From Axinella damicornis (taxonomy: Eukaryota; Porifera; Demospongiae; Axinellida; Axinellidae): a DNA stretch of 64,000 bases. The translations under genes were made by a program, and so were the position numbers. Shown here piece after piece: positions 10,460-21,600 of this stretch. The DNA is taken from the NCBI GenBank assembly GCA_963931865.1, contig OZ007506.1, forward strand, positions 15,204,242-15,268,241, given 5' to 3'. The notes beneath the pieces are model-generated. The model saw nothing but the letters and a program-made list of their open reading frames with translations, had not been told where the DNA came from and did not search any database. Positions within the stretch are counted from its first letter, which is position 1, and every line of letters starts with the position of its first letter.

Positions 10460-10609
10460 ATAGGATGGTCCACTGTGGTATTTTGGATTAATAGCACTCG
10501 CAATGCAGTCAGGAAGTAAATAGCACTTGGCTTCGCCTCGTGCTATTTTACACTTCCTGACTACATTGCTCGTGCTATTAATCCCAAATACCACAGTGGA
10601 CCATCCTAT
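10460..10609. repeat. Long hairpin (foldback), copy 1
   Basis: A 150 bp near-perfect inverted repeat beginning ATAGGATGGTCCACTGTGG, with a small loop around GGCTTCGCC. Arms are about 65-70 bp. The same hairpin follows the second element copy at 57580-57729. Confidence 0.95.
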
Positions 10610-11659
10610 TACATATACATATAGAGAGGCGGCGCCGCCGGTCCGGCTGGTCCGGCTTTGGCCGGACCACTTTTCCAGCCGACCTGATTATAATATCACG
10701 TGCACGTGTAGTCACACATAATCTACGCTCATCTTATATGCAGACTCGGCAATGGCATCTGTTTCTCGTCCTAGTTGTGGGCCTACCATTGAAACTCCAC
10801 AGAAGCCAAGGTCTTTTCTTTCCCAAAACGGCCATTTTGATGCTACGAGAGCGCTTCCTCATTGCTAAAAATACATGCGACAGATCCGCACTTCACACCT
10901 CTGCCAACACGCAAAGCGCCTCCGGGCACCGCCTTCCGCAGTGCGCTACGATAGTGGGCCATACCACTTCTTTTATGCCGCTGCCGCCCCTGATATATAT
11001 ATATATATCCGTCACACTGAAATTTCCGTCATACTTTTTAATTGTGTGGGGGCGATTTCTGCGGTCTCGTCCCCAGACTGGCAATACTGGTTTGAGGCGC
11101 GTGCACACGTGTAGGCACCGCAGTGTGGACCTTTGCTGGCAGTGCCGCACTATACGATGGAGCCGGAGCTAGCTGTTAACGCTCCACCACTCAGCGGTGT
11201 GAACTAGGTGAGGTCTCACTCTGCTGGTAGTATGATGCATATTACGATAACGTCTTGCTGCTAAGAACCGTTCGCCACAATGAGCTAACTCAGTGTGGAT
11301 CTTCGCATTAGGCAAGGGATGCAGAACGTCAGTGAACTGAACTTCGCACCTTACTGCACTGGCCCACGAAACCACGCCTGTTTATGCATAATTGCAAGCA
11401 CGTGCGCGAGGCAAAGACACTGCGCATGTGTATTCCTAGTAGTAATGAATTAGTAGTGATACCATTTGTCTCTCACCAACACCAAATGTACCATGTGTTT
11501 AGACCACCTCTGGTCTCCTTCATGGTGTTCTTGCCCTATACTGTATACTTTACTAACTCATTGTCATTCAACTCAGCCACACTCTCTCTTCAGCCCCTTT
11601 TGCCTCCATTTTGTCATCGCTCACAGAGTGAGATTGGCTATTGGAGTGCCTCTGCATTG
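10610..11659. other. Gene-free stretch
   Basis: I recognise no gene. Near 10630-10680 is a GC-rich motif (GGTCCGGCTGGTCCGGC) resembling the left end of the MITE at 29207. A short (TA)n run lies around 10993-11007. The remainder shows no repeat I can place. Confidence 0.35.
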
Positions 11660-11667
11660 GTCTGGGG

Positions 11668-12080
11668 CAGGGTTGTACCTATACCGGTATAGGTATCGGT
11701 ATAGGTGCCTATACTCGTGGTATAGGCAAAGTATAGGTATAGGTAAACTCATAGCCTATACTTGCCTTCATCTGTGGCACTGATGTTGAAGTATCTCCAT
11801 ACAGCACTAGAGCGGTTTGCCATACTGGGTACCACCAAAAAGCTAAATGCCTGTGCGCGAAGAGTCTGGTACCACACCTGAGTCTACTTATGCACGCACG
11901 CAGCAAACAGTCATGCACGTGCACAGACTTGCCCATGTATGGAATGCAATAATTACTGCTAATTTTTATTATGAAACAACCAGCTGTGAATATCGGTATC
12001 GGTATCGGTACGGCCGATCTGAAGGCTAATGTTATTGTGTATCTGCAGTATAGGCAAATTGTGGTATAGGTACAACCCTG
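11668..12080. mobile_element. hAT-type MITE with perfect 8 bp target duplication
   Basis: 413 bp element with perfect 18 bp terminal inverted repeats, CAGGGTTGTACCTATACC at the left and its complement at 12063-12080. It is flanked by an exact 8 bp duplication GTCTGGGG (11660-11667 and 12081-12088). Subterminal regions carry many GGTATA/GGTATCGGTA motifs, as hAT transposase-binding regions often do. It has no coding capacity. Confidence 0.9.
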
Positions 12081-12088
12081 GTCTGGGG

Positions 12089-14319
12089 GAGCAGAAAACA
12101 TTGAGACATGGGATCCTGGTTACTGATCTTAGTTTCACACAATGTCATACTGGCAGATCAGCCCATTCATAGTCACATGAACCAAAAACATACTGACGCA
12201 TAGTTAACACCACCGCAAGAAATGACAGTTCAATCGAAACAGGAGGTTTGGTTGGGTAAGCAACATGTATAGATACCACACTTCCATACGTAATTACCTT
12301 GTGTCAAGCCTCATTCTCAGGCTCTCCTTCTCGAAAGGGAGAAGAGAGCATGGTAACATTGGGGGGGGGGGGGGGGGGGGGGGGGTTAAACTGTGGAGTT
12401 CTGCCGCCAGGATTCTAGCGGAACCAATCAGATTGCAGAATGAAAACACGTGAATATGTGACTATTTTGTAGGTGTGTTTACCTTCACTGCCGTGCTATA
12501 ACACACGAATTGTAGACTTAGAAATGAGCGTCAAGGACAAAGTACCCCTCAAAGGTTGCAGATGACAGGTGTGCGAGAAGGTCACTGGTCTGAGCACTGC
12601 GGTTTGTTAGCAGGACCAGCTCACTCATTGTCTGTCGCCGCTTATGGGATCGACAATTCGCAAGGTGAGTTGCCCAATTTGCTTGTTAGAAGTGTCTTGG
12701 ATCTCAATAAAGCTGGGGATGCCTCGAAAACGAAGAATAATACTTTGAATAGCGTATGACTGATATGTAACCCACACAACATTTACGCGCCGAAGTCAAC
12801 AGTTTGACCCCCCTAATGTTACCAGGCTCTCTTCGAGAACGAGAGCCTGGGACAAGGCTAGTGTCAAGAGTGCATGATGGGCATCGTCATCACTGCACAA
12901 TGACAATGGTGTCATCACGCACTTTTGTCCATATGCACAAAGTGGAGCTAAGCAATTGTCTGTCAGTCCATCCGACAAACATAGCCTCAAGCAACCTAAC
13001 GCAGACTGCATACTGACACAAACCATAGCACAAACACCTTATGGGATAGTCTCATTCCGAGGGGGGTCTGGGAACGAGATTACTTGGGATAATTTCCTGT
13101 GGGTTACCACAGTCGCTGGACTGAACTACTGGACTCACCCAATCGTTCAGTGTAGGACAGAACCGTTTTCACTCAGTTACTTCACCCTGGGCCGGCTGTA
13201 GCCTCGTACCTGGCGCGGAGGGAGCTACTAGCTGTTGCGCCATTCTTCCCATTTCCTAGAGGTCAAAGGTTAGCTAAGCATTACCCCGTGCGCATGCGCA
13301 GCAGAGGTAGTGTGATCGGTTTGTCTGTCAGTCTGTCTGCCTGTCTGTCTGTCCAAGCAGTTTGAGCAGTGAAGGCCTTGTTGAAGGCTTAGTTCAGAAT
13401 ACAAGCGTCAGAATTCAGAAAATACTAGCGTCTATATACATAACTCACAGACCAGAGATCCACTCGAGAAAGTCGTATTTCTAATTTATACAGCTTGCAA
13501 TTAACTACACCCTGTTTCTAACAGTACTGCCACAAGTTACAGTATCTCATTCTGCATGCGTATTGGCGGTAGGCGCTAGGCCTATATACCTGTCCTGTAT
13601 CAATGCAAGTCAAAGTGGGGGTACGTGCTCTGCTGAGCACTTAGCTATAGTGTCGGTAATCATGTGAAAGCACCAAGTAAAAATGGGCCATGCAGTTGGC
13701 ACACCAGTCCTTGCAAAATGCATTATTGAATTTAGGTGGGGGGTTATTTTTTTTTACTGATTATAGTGAATGTTTTCACAATTTTGGCAATTCCACAATC
13801 ATGCACATTTGATGTGCCTATATAGTGTTCTATTGATGCGTATATCTAATATGTGTGAGTGTGTAGCTGACCTGCATGTGAGCTAGGATGCAATCATTTA
13901 TGAAGACACCGAAGATCGAGCAGCTGAGGGGACACGTTTGTGTCATCTGTCACTGAACACGATATTAGTGGATTTGTCTAGTGCTGCACTCAAGTTGTGC
14001 TGAGGCTGAGAAGTGGCTACATGCATTCGCAACATCTATATGTACATACTTTTTGCAATAGCAATTTTGGGCCAATGACATTACACCATGCAATGAGGGG
14101 GAAAAAAATCAATATCTCACAATCAGTATTACAACTAAAGACTAGCTATTAGAAGCTCAGCCAAAAAAATAAGGCTATTTAGCTACACAGAATACTATTT
14201 TAGTGGCATATAATAGTAGTTAAAACACGATCTCAACACTAGCTAGCTACACACTAGCAAGTGCATGTTACTACTTAATACTACAACAGCTTTCAGGTAT
14301 TTCTGAGTCCACCACCGCA
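12089..14319. other. Gene-free stretch with simple repeats
   Basis: Holds a 25 bp poly-G run (12361-12385), two small hairpins (about 12320-12350 and 12820-12852), a 36 bp joined pair of TAGTCTC/GAGATTA ends near 13047-13082 that matches the 8-9 bp-duplication element family, and a TGTC microsatellite (13318-13352). No gene recognised. From about 14200 it resembles the sequence downstream of the channel gene stop at 24.8-24.98 kb. Confidence 0.4.
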
Positions 14320-14725
14320 TTAGTTGTCTGAGTCTGACTCGTCCTCAGACCCCTCAGACCCCTCTGGCTCAGAGTCTCCACCCACCTCGGATTCCCTCTT
14401 AGAGTCAGATCCCTCCTCTCCTCCTTCCTTTACGCTGGTTTCCATGATGAGCTCCACCAATGTCTGCATACGCTCTAACATCTCCTTCATCTGATCAGCC
14501 ATCATGATCATCTGGTCCAAGCGCTCCATGCGCTCTATACTCCCAAGTGCCTGAACGTGCTATGCACATATGGGCAGAAATGCAGTGTTTCAGGGTTATA
14601 TTTGTATCAGTAGCAGTCTCATTGCAGCAAGGCTTATGTACTTGAAGTGTGAGGTGGCATTCATATAGGGAAATGCGTACATGTGAAATGTCCGAAACAC
14701 TTAACAGATGGCACCACAACGAAAT

Positions 14726-14756
14726 CCCCCCCCCCCCCCCCCCCCCCCCACCACCA

Positions 14757-14792
<36 letters not shown>
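14726..14792. repeat. Poly-C, ACC and AC microsatellite
   Basis: 24 C residues followed by (ACC)n and about 16 AC units, within an intron of the duplicated 3' end. Confidence 0.95.
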
Positions 14793-14797
<5 letters not shown>

Positions 14798-15036
14798 ATG
14801 TGTAAAGTTTCAGTGTTCTGGCTTCACTAAAGGCTGTGAATACATAATCAGGACTAAGAATGCATAAGCATGCTTTCAACTTGAGTTTGGTATTGGAGTA
14901 CCACCTCTATGTTCCTCCTTAACTCTTTGTTCATAATAGCTTGTGCAAATCGTCCACATGTTAATATGTAAGCTTACGTCTTTAGGCTGGAGATAAAAAA
15001 CATAACAAACTCAAACATTGTATCTACGTATATATA

Positions 15037-15519
15037 CAGTGGCGTAGGAACCACAGGGGCAACAGGGGCTGGTGCCCCCGTAAATTTTCACGACCCTGCG
15101 CACGCATGCCATGCACACTGGCCCCTCCACCTGACTACGTGTAGACCGAACAAGACGCGAGTTTCAGAGAGAACTGTGGAAGGGTGCAGTGGCTGATGAG
15201 ACAGATCGATACATTCTTTGGCCAGCAAACCTGCTCAGTTAGCGGTAAGTGTTTTATTTCGTGGTAAGATACTAACTACTTAAACTGGCTCTAGCCTAGG
15301 CCGAGGCCCCCAGCCTGAAGCAGCCGCCACAGCCATTGAGAGTAATAGCATACATGATGTAATTGTATGTAGTGAGACGCTAGCCTACGAGAGCTGTTTG
15401 TTATTATAGTTGAAAAAGATGTCCCCCAAAAATGTCTGCGCTCCGCACAGAATAAGAATCAGCCACTACGCAGCCTCTGTTTCCAGCCCCCCTATCAGAA
15501 ACATCTTCGTACGCCACTG
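15037..15519. mobile_element. TIR element with CAGTGGCGTA ends
   Basis: Left end CAGTGGCGTAGGAACC and right end ACGCCACTG are inverted. The GC-rich interior includes GGGGCTGGTGCCCCC. It is absent from the corresponding place in the intact gene, so it inserted after the duplication. Short partial relatives (CACTGGCGTAAGAACCGG) are tandemly repeated at 41405-41570. Confidence 0.6.
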
Positions 15520-16499
15520 GTATACAGCCTTCTCTGACCACATATTTACAAGCATCATGTTTAGCAATACGTAGCTACACAATTATAAATACTGTCATCC
15601 ACAAATGTATAGACATACCTTTTCCTTCTGGTCTTGATCTAATTCTGAATCCTGAATGTGGAAATAAATTTCTAAAATATTTCAACACATTAGCATGCTG
15701 AATAATGGCAGCTATGCTGCACATCTATATTCCATTCATGATCGTCACAAACCAATACGAGTACACACCTCCTGGACCTCTTCCGAATCCTAAAAATCGA
15801 AAGATCATTATGAATTGAATGAATCAGGGCTCATTTACAGCAGAACTCTAATGCTGATATTCTAATACTGCCCAAGCTAATAAATCAATTACAAGCTTGC
15901 CTTGTTAACCATTCAAAATTCTAAGAATTGGATTTCATACATTTAAACCATGCATTGTGAAAGAGTTGTTTGGTCGGTGAATCCTTGGAATTGTACTGGC
16001 TTTATTTCCTCAGATGAAAACCCCTTGCGCCAGATACGATTCAACAATCATGAAATTAAATCTTGCATTAAATTAGATTCACAATACACACCAGGAATCA
16101 CAATTTCTTGTGCTAAATTAGATCTTGCTTAGTATTAGATGCAAGACGGCATGCATTGATTACATAGATCTATGAAGTATTGGGGGGAGTACAATAGGTC
16201 TACTAATCATTTACAAAAATTCATTACTTGATATATATATATCTGGTGACAGTTTTGCCAGTTTGTAACTATAGTAGCATTGTCCATCTTACCAACTGTG
16301 AACTTAGAGCTTCTTGAAGGTTTTCCAGAGTGTCGTATCGTTCTCCACCCCACAGCTGATACTTTAGTTCTTTGAAGCCATAGTATATCGACACTACAAA
16401 CCGAAGGATGGCAAATGTTGGATAATCTATTTTCTTCTATTACATTCACTCGAGAGAGCATCAACGTTTGATTGTTTGGTTTGACTGTATTTGTGCCAG

Positions 16500-17490
16500 A
16501 GATTACAAAAGCAAAATTAAAAATGGCTGAAAGTGGGAGTATCCTAGTGTCTGTCCTTGAAAGCACCTACACCAAGCTTAGGAAGTTTGGTGTTCCACTA
16601 CCTGTCTGCATTTGCATGCAAGACAAGGGTCTGCAGCTGGAGAGTGCTCAGTGGACAGCGAGACAGTCCTGTGGTGGCTTTTCTGTCACTTTCTTTTGGC
16701 CAGCTCCAAACCAGGAGACTAAAGCGACTGTCAAACCATCTGCGAAGAGGAAAAGGCGGAAGAGAAGAAGACCTAAGCCTGTCAGACCCAAGAAACTGTT
16801 CACTGACTCTGTTAATGGACATGCTAGCTCGTCAATCAGCGGTAAGCAGTCGGTGCGTACTCCATTTATTGCCCATCATCTCAGTGCGAACAGTCAAAAG
16901 TCAGCCCACCCTCCTGCTCCTGATTCCAACGTAGATATCAATCAGCGTGAAGACAGCTCACTTGATCCAACACAGTGTGAGAATCCTGCTGAATATGATC
17001 AGTCCCTTGACTCAAGTGTTGCAGTCAGTGAAGCCTCAAGTCACCTAGATCTAACAAACTGTGACTCTGTGGCCTATGAAATGAAAGATGGTGTGCCTGG
17101 TATGAAGTTTATTACAGTGGATGGTAGTGATGGCTGGACCCCTGTGAGGAAGAGGCGATGCCGACCAAAGTCCAAAATGCGTGCTTCATCTGACTCAGAA
17201 GGCAGCAGCAGTGACGTTGATGTGTCGTGTTCTAGACTGGTCGAGTACAGTGTGCGTGATGGTGTTCCTGGTTTGACAGTCTTCCGCAGGAATGCAACAT
17301 GGACTCCTGTTGAGCCAAGTCCTGTGGCTTCAAGACTGAGAACTAAATCTAGATTTAAATACCCCAATTGAGTGACAAATTTAAATTAGTTACTGGGTAC
17401 ACTTGAGATTAGCCTGACGCTATTTGTGTGTCCATGCTGTAATGCAGAATTGTTATAGAAAAATAAAAAATAAAAAAAAATAATAAATCG
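16500..17490 (+). mobile_element. Poly(A)-tailed retroposed insertion
   Basis: The insertion interrupts the duplicated channel exon between GCCAGAGAT and TAAATCGCTTG, which are contiguous in the intact exon near 31880. The inserted strand reads plus: about 20 nt leader, a 283-codon frame, about 90 nt of 3' sequence, then an A-rich tail with AATAAA-like signals (17458-17485). Orientation, tail and lack of introns fit LINE-driven retroposition. A clear target duplication was not seen (1-2 bp at most). Confidence 0.75.
16523..17371 (+). CDS. Unknown protein with duplicated DGVPG...WTPV motif
   Basis: 282 residues from the ATG at 16523, in AAAAATGGCT context. An in-frame ATG at 16472 lies in host exon sequence and is not the real start. 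No family recognised. Residues about 1-65 look globular (TKLRKFGVPLPVCICMQD; GGFSVTFFWP). A very basic stretch (KRKRRKRRRPKPVRPKK, about 74-90) may bind nucleic acid or act as a nuclear signal. A polar Ser-rich middle follows. Two related motifs end the protein: VAYEMKDGVPGMKF...WTPV and VEYSVRDGVPGLTV...WTPV. It sits in a poly(A)-tailed insertion, so it may be an ORF1-type protein of a non-LTR element or a processed gene copy. The frame is intact, so the insertion is young or selected. Function is not inferred. Confidence 0.6.
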   Translation: MAESGSILVSVLESTYTKLRKFGVPLPVCICMQDKGLQLESAQWTARQSCGGFSVTFFWPAPNQETKATVKPSAKRKRRKRRRPKPVRPKKLFTDSVNGHASSSISGKQSVRTPFIAHHLSANSQKSAHPPAPDSNVDINQREDSSLDPTQCENPAEYDQSLDSSVAVSEASSHLDLTNCDSVAYEMKDGVPGMKFITVDGSDGWTPVRKRRCRPKSKMRASSDSEGSSSDVDVSCSRLVEYSVRDGVPGLTVFRRNATWTPVEPSPVASRLRTKSRFKYPN

Positions 17491-17649
17491 CTTGTGGCTG
17501 CCAGTTAAGCGGAGCAGATCTTCAGCAATGAGAATGAGTTCCACCTGTAAGCCAATAGGATAACACAAAACTTTGTTTAAGCATTCATTGGTCACATTAA
17601 ATCAGTCATGACCTACCTTCAGTAGCATGCTAACATCATGGCTAAAACA

Positions 17650-18090
17650 ATATTACTATCACAGAGTCGGTAGACTCGGGATACGACGTACACGCAATAC
17701 ATGCCAATACAAAAAAAAATCTCCCCAAATCTCAGAAACGGTACATTACGGTTTACAGTCGAACCTCCGATAGTGGACCCTCCGAGATAGGGACACAATA
17801 TAATAAACCTCTCTACAAAGGACGCTTTTCAAGGTCCCAAATAATTGGTTTGCCTATGGTTCTAATACATTTTGAACCTCCGAGAAGAGGACAACCTCTC
17901 TACAAAGGACAAAAGACTTGATGTTGTTCCCAAAGTGTCCTTTGTTCGGAGGTTTGACTGTATATATAACCACATAGCTACCGTTCATCTTAATTTGAAT
18001 GTTTTCATGACAAACAAGACTCCTTGCATCGCAAAAAACGTCGCAAAAGGACCACACACAGTACTCGCAAAACGGGCATATTGTTTTTCT
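17650..18090 (-). mobile_element. Internally shortened copy of dispersed family R
   Basis: Begins at the AGAGTCGGTAGACTC end and GTATCCC-complement region, and resumes with TTTTCATGACAAACAAGACTCC. This is the order seen in longer copies at 43619-44100 and 44795-45500. The core is replaced by a sequence holding two related segments, CCTCCGAGATAGGG and CCTCCGAGAAGAGG. Confidence 0.55.
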
Positions 18091-18139
18091 TGGGTTGGTA
18101 GATAAGTACTTTATGAAGGAAAAGATCCGTTTAATCTAG

Positions 18140-18470
18140 GGGTCTGTTTTATGTACATCAGGCCCCTTATGGGTCTGTTTTATGTACTAACTATTAAGGT
18201 CTGTTTTATGTACATGAGACCCTATACTATAAGGGTCTTTCTTATGTCAGCAGACCCCTATACTATAATGGGTCTGTCTTATGTACTCTGCTCATCTAAT
18301 TTGAAGGAACTTACCCATGCTCCACCCATCTACATAAGAGAGACCCATTATATATGCTAGATCCTGCGCTATATAATGGGTCCTTCTTATGTACTTTGAT
18401 TACCTACCAATTATCCAGGGCCTGCCCTTGCTACATAAGAGTGACCCATTATATATGCTAGGTCTTATGC
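18140..18470. repeat. Tandem GGGTCTGTTTTATGTA / TATAATGGGTCC units
   Basis: Several foldback-like units in which GGGTCYTTCTTATGTA is followed by TACATAAGAGTGACCC. The best unit, 18366-18470, recurs at 19806-19900, 20137-20222 and 20226-20312. Confidence 0.8.
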
Positions 18471-18473
18471 CAT

Positions 18474-18755
18474 ACTAGGGGCAAAAAATTTTTCCACAAA
18501 AATTCCAGGGGATTTAGTGATGGCCTGTCACATTCCATGCACCTCATGAAAAACCTAAGAAACAAGAGGAAATGCCATTAACCAGCCTCAGTCCCATCCC
18601 ATTTATAAAAAAAGTAGAATTTAGGGATGGGATGGGACTGAGGCTGGTTAATGGCATTTCCTCTTGTTTCTTAGGTTTTTCATGAGGTGCATGGAATGTG
18701 ACAGGCCATCACTAAATCCCCTGGAATTTTTGTGGAAAAATTTTTTGCCCCTAGT
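18474..18755. repeat. Perfect 282 bp palindrome (127 bp arms)
   Basis: Left arm 18474-18600 and right arm 18629-18755 are exact reverse complements, with a 28 bp loop. The outer ends are ACTAGGGGCAAAAAATTTT. No coding capacity is seen. It sits immediately after a tandem TATAATGGGTCC unit. Confidence 0.97.
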
Positions 18756-19329
18756 TTGTGCACTTTTTTGAGCGCATGAAATGCGTAGCTTATAGGTGTT
18801 GCTAACATGTACCTAATCACCATGTCAGCAAAGGAAAGCTATGACAGTCTCTCATGATGGCAGTGATGGATGTGGACCTTCTGCTGGGCATTGAGCAGGC
18901 TTTGTTGCTTCCATTAATAATATTGTTCTACGCATGTTGCTCTTGTCATCAGCTAGCTAGCTACAAGTCTTTGGGAGGTGGTGGGCATTCACCCTTCATC
19001 AGATCAGAGAGCTTGATGGCAGTCATAATAATTATAGGTCACGTACATGCAATGGCTCCATATAATAGCTTATAACTCCAGCCTCACTCACAGTTCTGGT
19101 CAGTATTGGTACAAGTACAAAGTCTTGTTCTGCACTGTAGCTACGTCATGAAAAACAAAGCCACGCCCCCATGATGGCACAGCCACGATAGATCTTGACA
19201 AGAACAGGTTGGTAGAAATTCCTCTCAGCCATAGTGAGCCACCAGATGACGGATTGACAAGGATTCAGTAAGTGTCTCAAACGCAGCTATCACAAGCAAA
19301 AAGAACACAACATGCGCTTGCATGTGAAA
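18756..19329. other. No gene seen
   Basis: AT-rich unique-looking sequence. No convincing coding, hairpin or tandem structure. Confidence 0.35.
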
Positions 19330-19641
19330 TGCGCATGCGCAATTGGCGGAACGCGTGACCTCTGGCTGCCTCAAAATGGCGTCGTGCTACAGTACAATTT
19401 CGTCGAATGGTAGCTAGCCAAAACTGCTGTTCTTGCCAGTTCGCAGACAAAAGGGCTCAAAGACTCTACTGCGGAGAAAGCGGTGTTGTTCTGTGCTTAA
19501 ATGAGCTCAAGGACTCCTTCCGTTGGTGAGCTATGCTTGACTATGAGAAAGAAGAAGAAGAAGAAGAAGAAGAAAGAAGAAAGAAGATGACGAAATCGGA
19601 ATTTTACAGCGACTTGTCTCTCGACTCCCGCGTACTCTCAG
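19330..19641 (+). promoter_or_regulatory. Candidate promoter and first exon
   Basis: Contains an NRF1-like palindrome (ATGCGCATGCGCAAT, about 19329-19343), then CAAAATGGCGTCG resembling a YY1 site. A (GAA)n run follows and then the ATG at 19587, with 18 codons ending at a consensus donor (CTCTCAG/GTACGT, 19641/19642). No downstream exon was found, so this is only a possible gene start. The order of motifs fits an animal housekeeping promoter. Confidence 0.25.
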
Positions 19642-19805
19642 GTACGTTTAAGAGTGTTTTTGTGAACTGCTAGGCAGTGTCATTCTGTCTGCATGCTTGG
19701 TTTGGGCCTTTGTAGCTTCTTTAGCTGTTTTCCTGCTAGTGTATCCTATGGTAATTTCGAAATTTCCTTGGCCATCCCTAAATAGAGAACGCTATCGCGT
19801 TCTCT

Positions 19806-20312
19806 GATAATGGGTCCTTCTTATGTACTTTGATACCAACCAATTATCCAGGGGCTGCCCTTGCTACATAAGAGTTATATAATTATGCTAGGTCTTGTTA
19901 TGATGGGTCCTTGTTGATTACCAACCCGTTATCCAGGGGCTGCCCTTGCTACATGCCATTACCATGACACATTTCAAGCAATTATTTTCATTTTTCCAGG
20001 AGCCCACCCACTTTTGCTCTCAGCACACAGGAGCCCCACCCACTCATGCTAGGCCACAAGAGTATTGTTGGATAATAGCTAATTAAATTTTCATTGCTGC
20101 AGTCTTTTTCACCATACCAAACACATGCATGTGCTGTATAATGGGTCCTTCTTATGTACTTTGATTACCTACAGGGCCTGCCCTTGCTACATAAGAGTGA
20201 CCCATTATATATGCTATAGGTCTTATGCCATATAATGGGTCCTTCTTATGTACTTTGATTACCAACCAATTATCCAGGGGCTGCCCTTGCTACATAAGAG
20301 TGACCCATTATA
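19806..20312. repeat. Tandem TATAATGGGTCC units plus 220 bp dispersed repeat
   Basis: Three foldback-like units (19806-19900, 20137-20222, 20226-20312) surround a segment of about 220 bp (19890-20120) that includes GGAGCCCACCCAC and recurs at 23290-23525 with about 95% identity by eye. The unit stem is the same as at 18366-18470. Confidence 0.8.
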
Positions 20313-21369
20313 ATATCATTACCAGAAATGCGTGGACACGGAGATTAATTTGTCCGTGTACTGACCGTATACTAATCCGGGACTGCAATATAGGAGCTTA
20401 ATGGAGAACGACGTTTGTTGTCTTCCACCCAGCGCACCATCAAAACTCGGCAAGTTCCGTTCCCCTGGATATAAAGTTCAATACCAGCACAAACCGTGAG
20501 CGTAGATATAAACCGCCTCAGTCTCCATCTGATTTTTCGAGACGCCACAATGCGCAGCCGCTTTCAAGCCATAGCTTCTCCTATATGTTCAATACATAAC
20601 TTACCCTTTGCACCCAAACCGACAAACTTTGGTAGCACCAGCGGGTATCTGTTCAGTATTTTTGCTAGGGTCCGTTCGTCTCAGTACCGGCTTTAACCAT
20701 CAAAAAGGCAGAAAATAGTCCCAGAAAGGCCGATAACCCCTTCCTGATTTTTCGGTGGAGCTACAATTTTTGCCAAAAAGCACTCCTACGATTTCTATGA
20801 CGTCATCCGCTGCAATTCTAAGACTCGACTAGCTGCGCTGCTAGCCCTCTATTTTAGCCGTCCAGCGGGAAGTCCAGGCAGTTGACTAGCGCAGGTAAGC
20901 TGTTTTGAGATCTATGGACTCCTATAGAAGGCTATTTTGTTTACATGAAAGTGTGTGACCTGTAAAAAATGAACAACAAGGGGAAGCCTGCAACTTCACA
21001 TTTGTGAACTGGAGCAAGGTCACATTCAATATTCTGTGGATGGTGATGGCAGGCTCCATGTCCTACACACTCTTCCTGCCAAGTTAATTTGATGCTATCC
21101 TCCCCAGTGTACTTGGCTCCAATACATGACAGGATGAGATTGCCAGGCAGAGCTGCACCATCATCACTGTCCATGCTGTCTTTGACTTCTGCCCTACTGT
21201 GTAACACCCCCTTGCACTACTGATCTCTGCCCCCTCCCACTCCTCTGCCCTACTGTGTTTCATCAACATAAAACTCAAATTCACAAAAGAAACTGCACTG
21301 CTGCCGTTGAAGTACATCGGGTTACAGAAAAATAAATTAACATCTCTTTGTTACTTCACTGAATAACTT

Positions 21370-21600
21370 CTCTCTAGACTTGGGTGTTCATAGCTCCTAC
21401 ATGAAATGGGCCGGGGACTTGGGGTCTTCATAGCTCCTACACAAAACGGACTGGGGACTTGGGGTCTTCATAGCTCCTAACAGATGTTAAACAAAATGGG
21501 GACTTGGGTCTTCATACATGTAGCTCCTACATGAAACGGGCCGGGGACTTGGGGTAGCTCCTACAGATGCGGCTTGGGTCTTCATAGCTCCTATAGGGAT
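21370..21600. repeat. Tandem repeat, about 50 bp unit
   Basis: About five imperfect copies of GGGGACTTGGGGTCTTCATAG followed by CTCCTACA, with length variation between copies. Confidence 0.85.

Larger units (their letters stand above)
14320..17544 (-). pseudogene. Partial tandem copy of the TRPA gene 3' end
   Basis: The 3' terminal exons of the channel gene at 24986-31944 are repeated here on the same strand. The large post-pore exon (16293-17544) keeps the acceptor after GTGGAACTCATTC and the donor at 16292 but is split by a retroposed insertion. Micro-exon homologues follow at 15769-15789 (DSEEVQE), 15619-15651 (DSELDQDQKEK) and 14978-14986 (PKD). The terminal coiled-coil exon is 14320-14559 (HVQALGSIERMERLDQ... 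to an acidic EDESDSDN end). No pore or ankyrin exons precede it, so on its own it cannot make a channel. The terminal exon is still open. It could be a dead duplicate or, less likely, an alternative 3' end. Confidence 0.8.

Noticed and set aside
14495..14879. Frames rich in CV and G or in HT and P
   Set aside because: Translations of the poly-C and AC microsatellite.
16472..16522. Upstream start giving a 299-residue version of the retroposed ORF
   Set aside because: These 17 codons are antisense of the host channel exon, outside the inserted sequence; the ATG at 16523 is the natural start.
20941..21317. Minus-strand frames with coding-like texture
   Set aside because: No recognised domain and no clear splice pair; not enough to call a gene.
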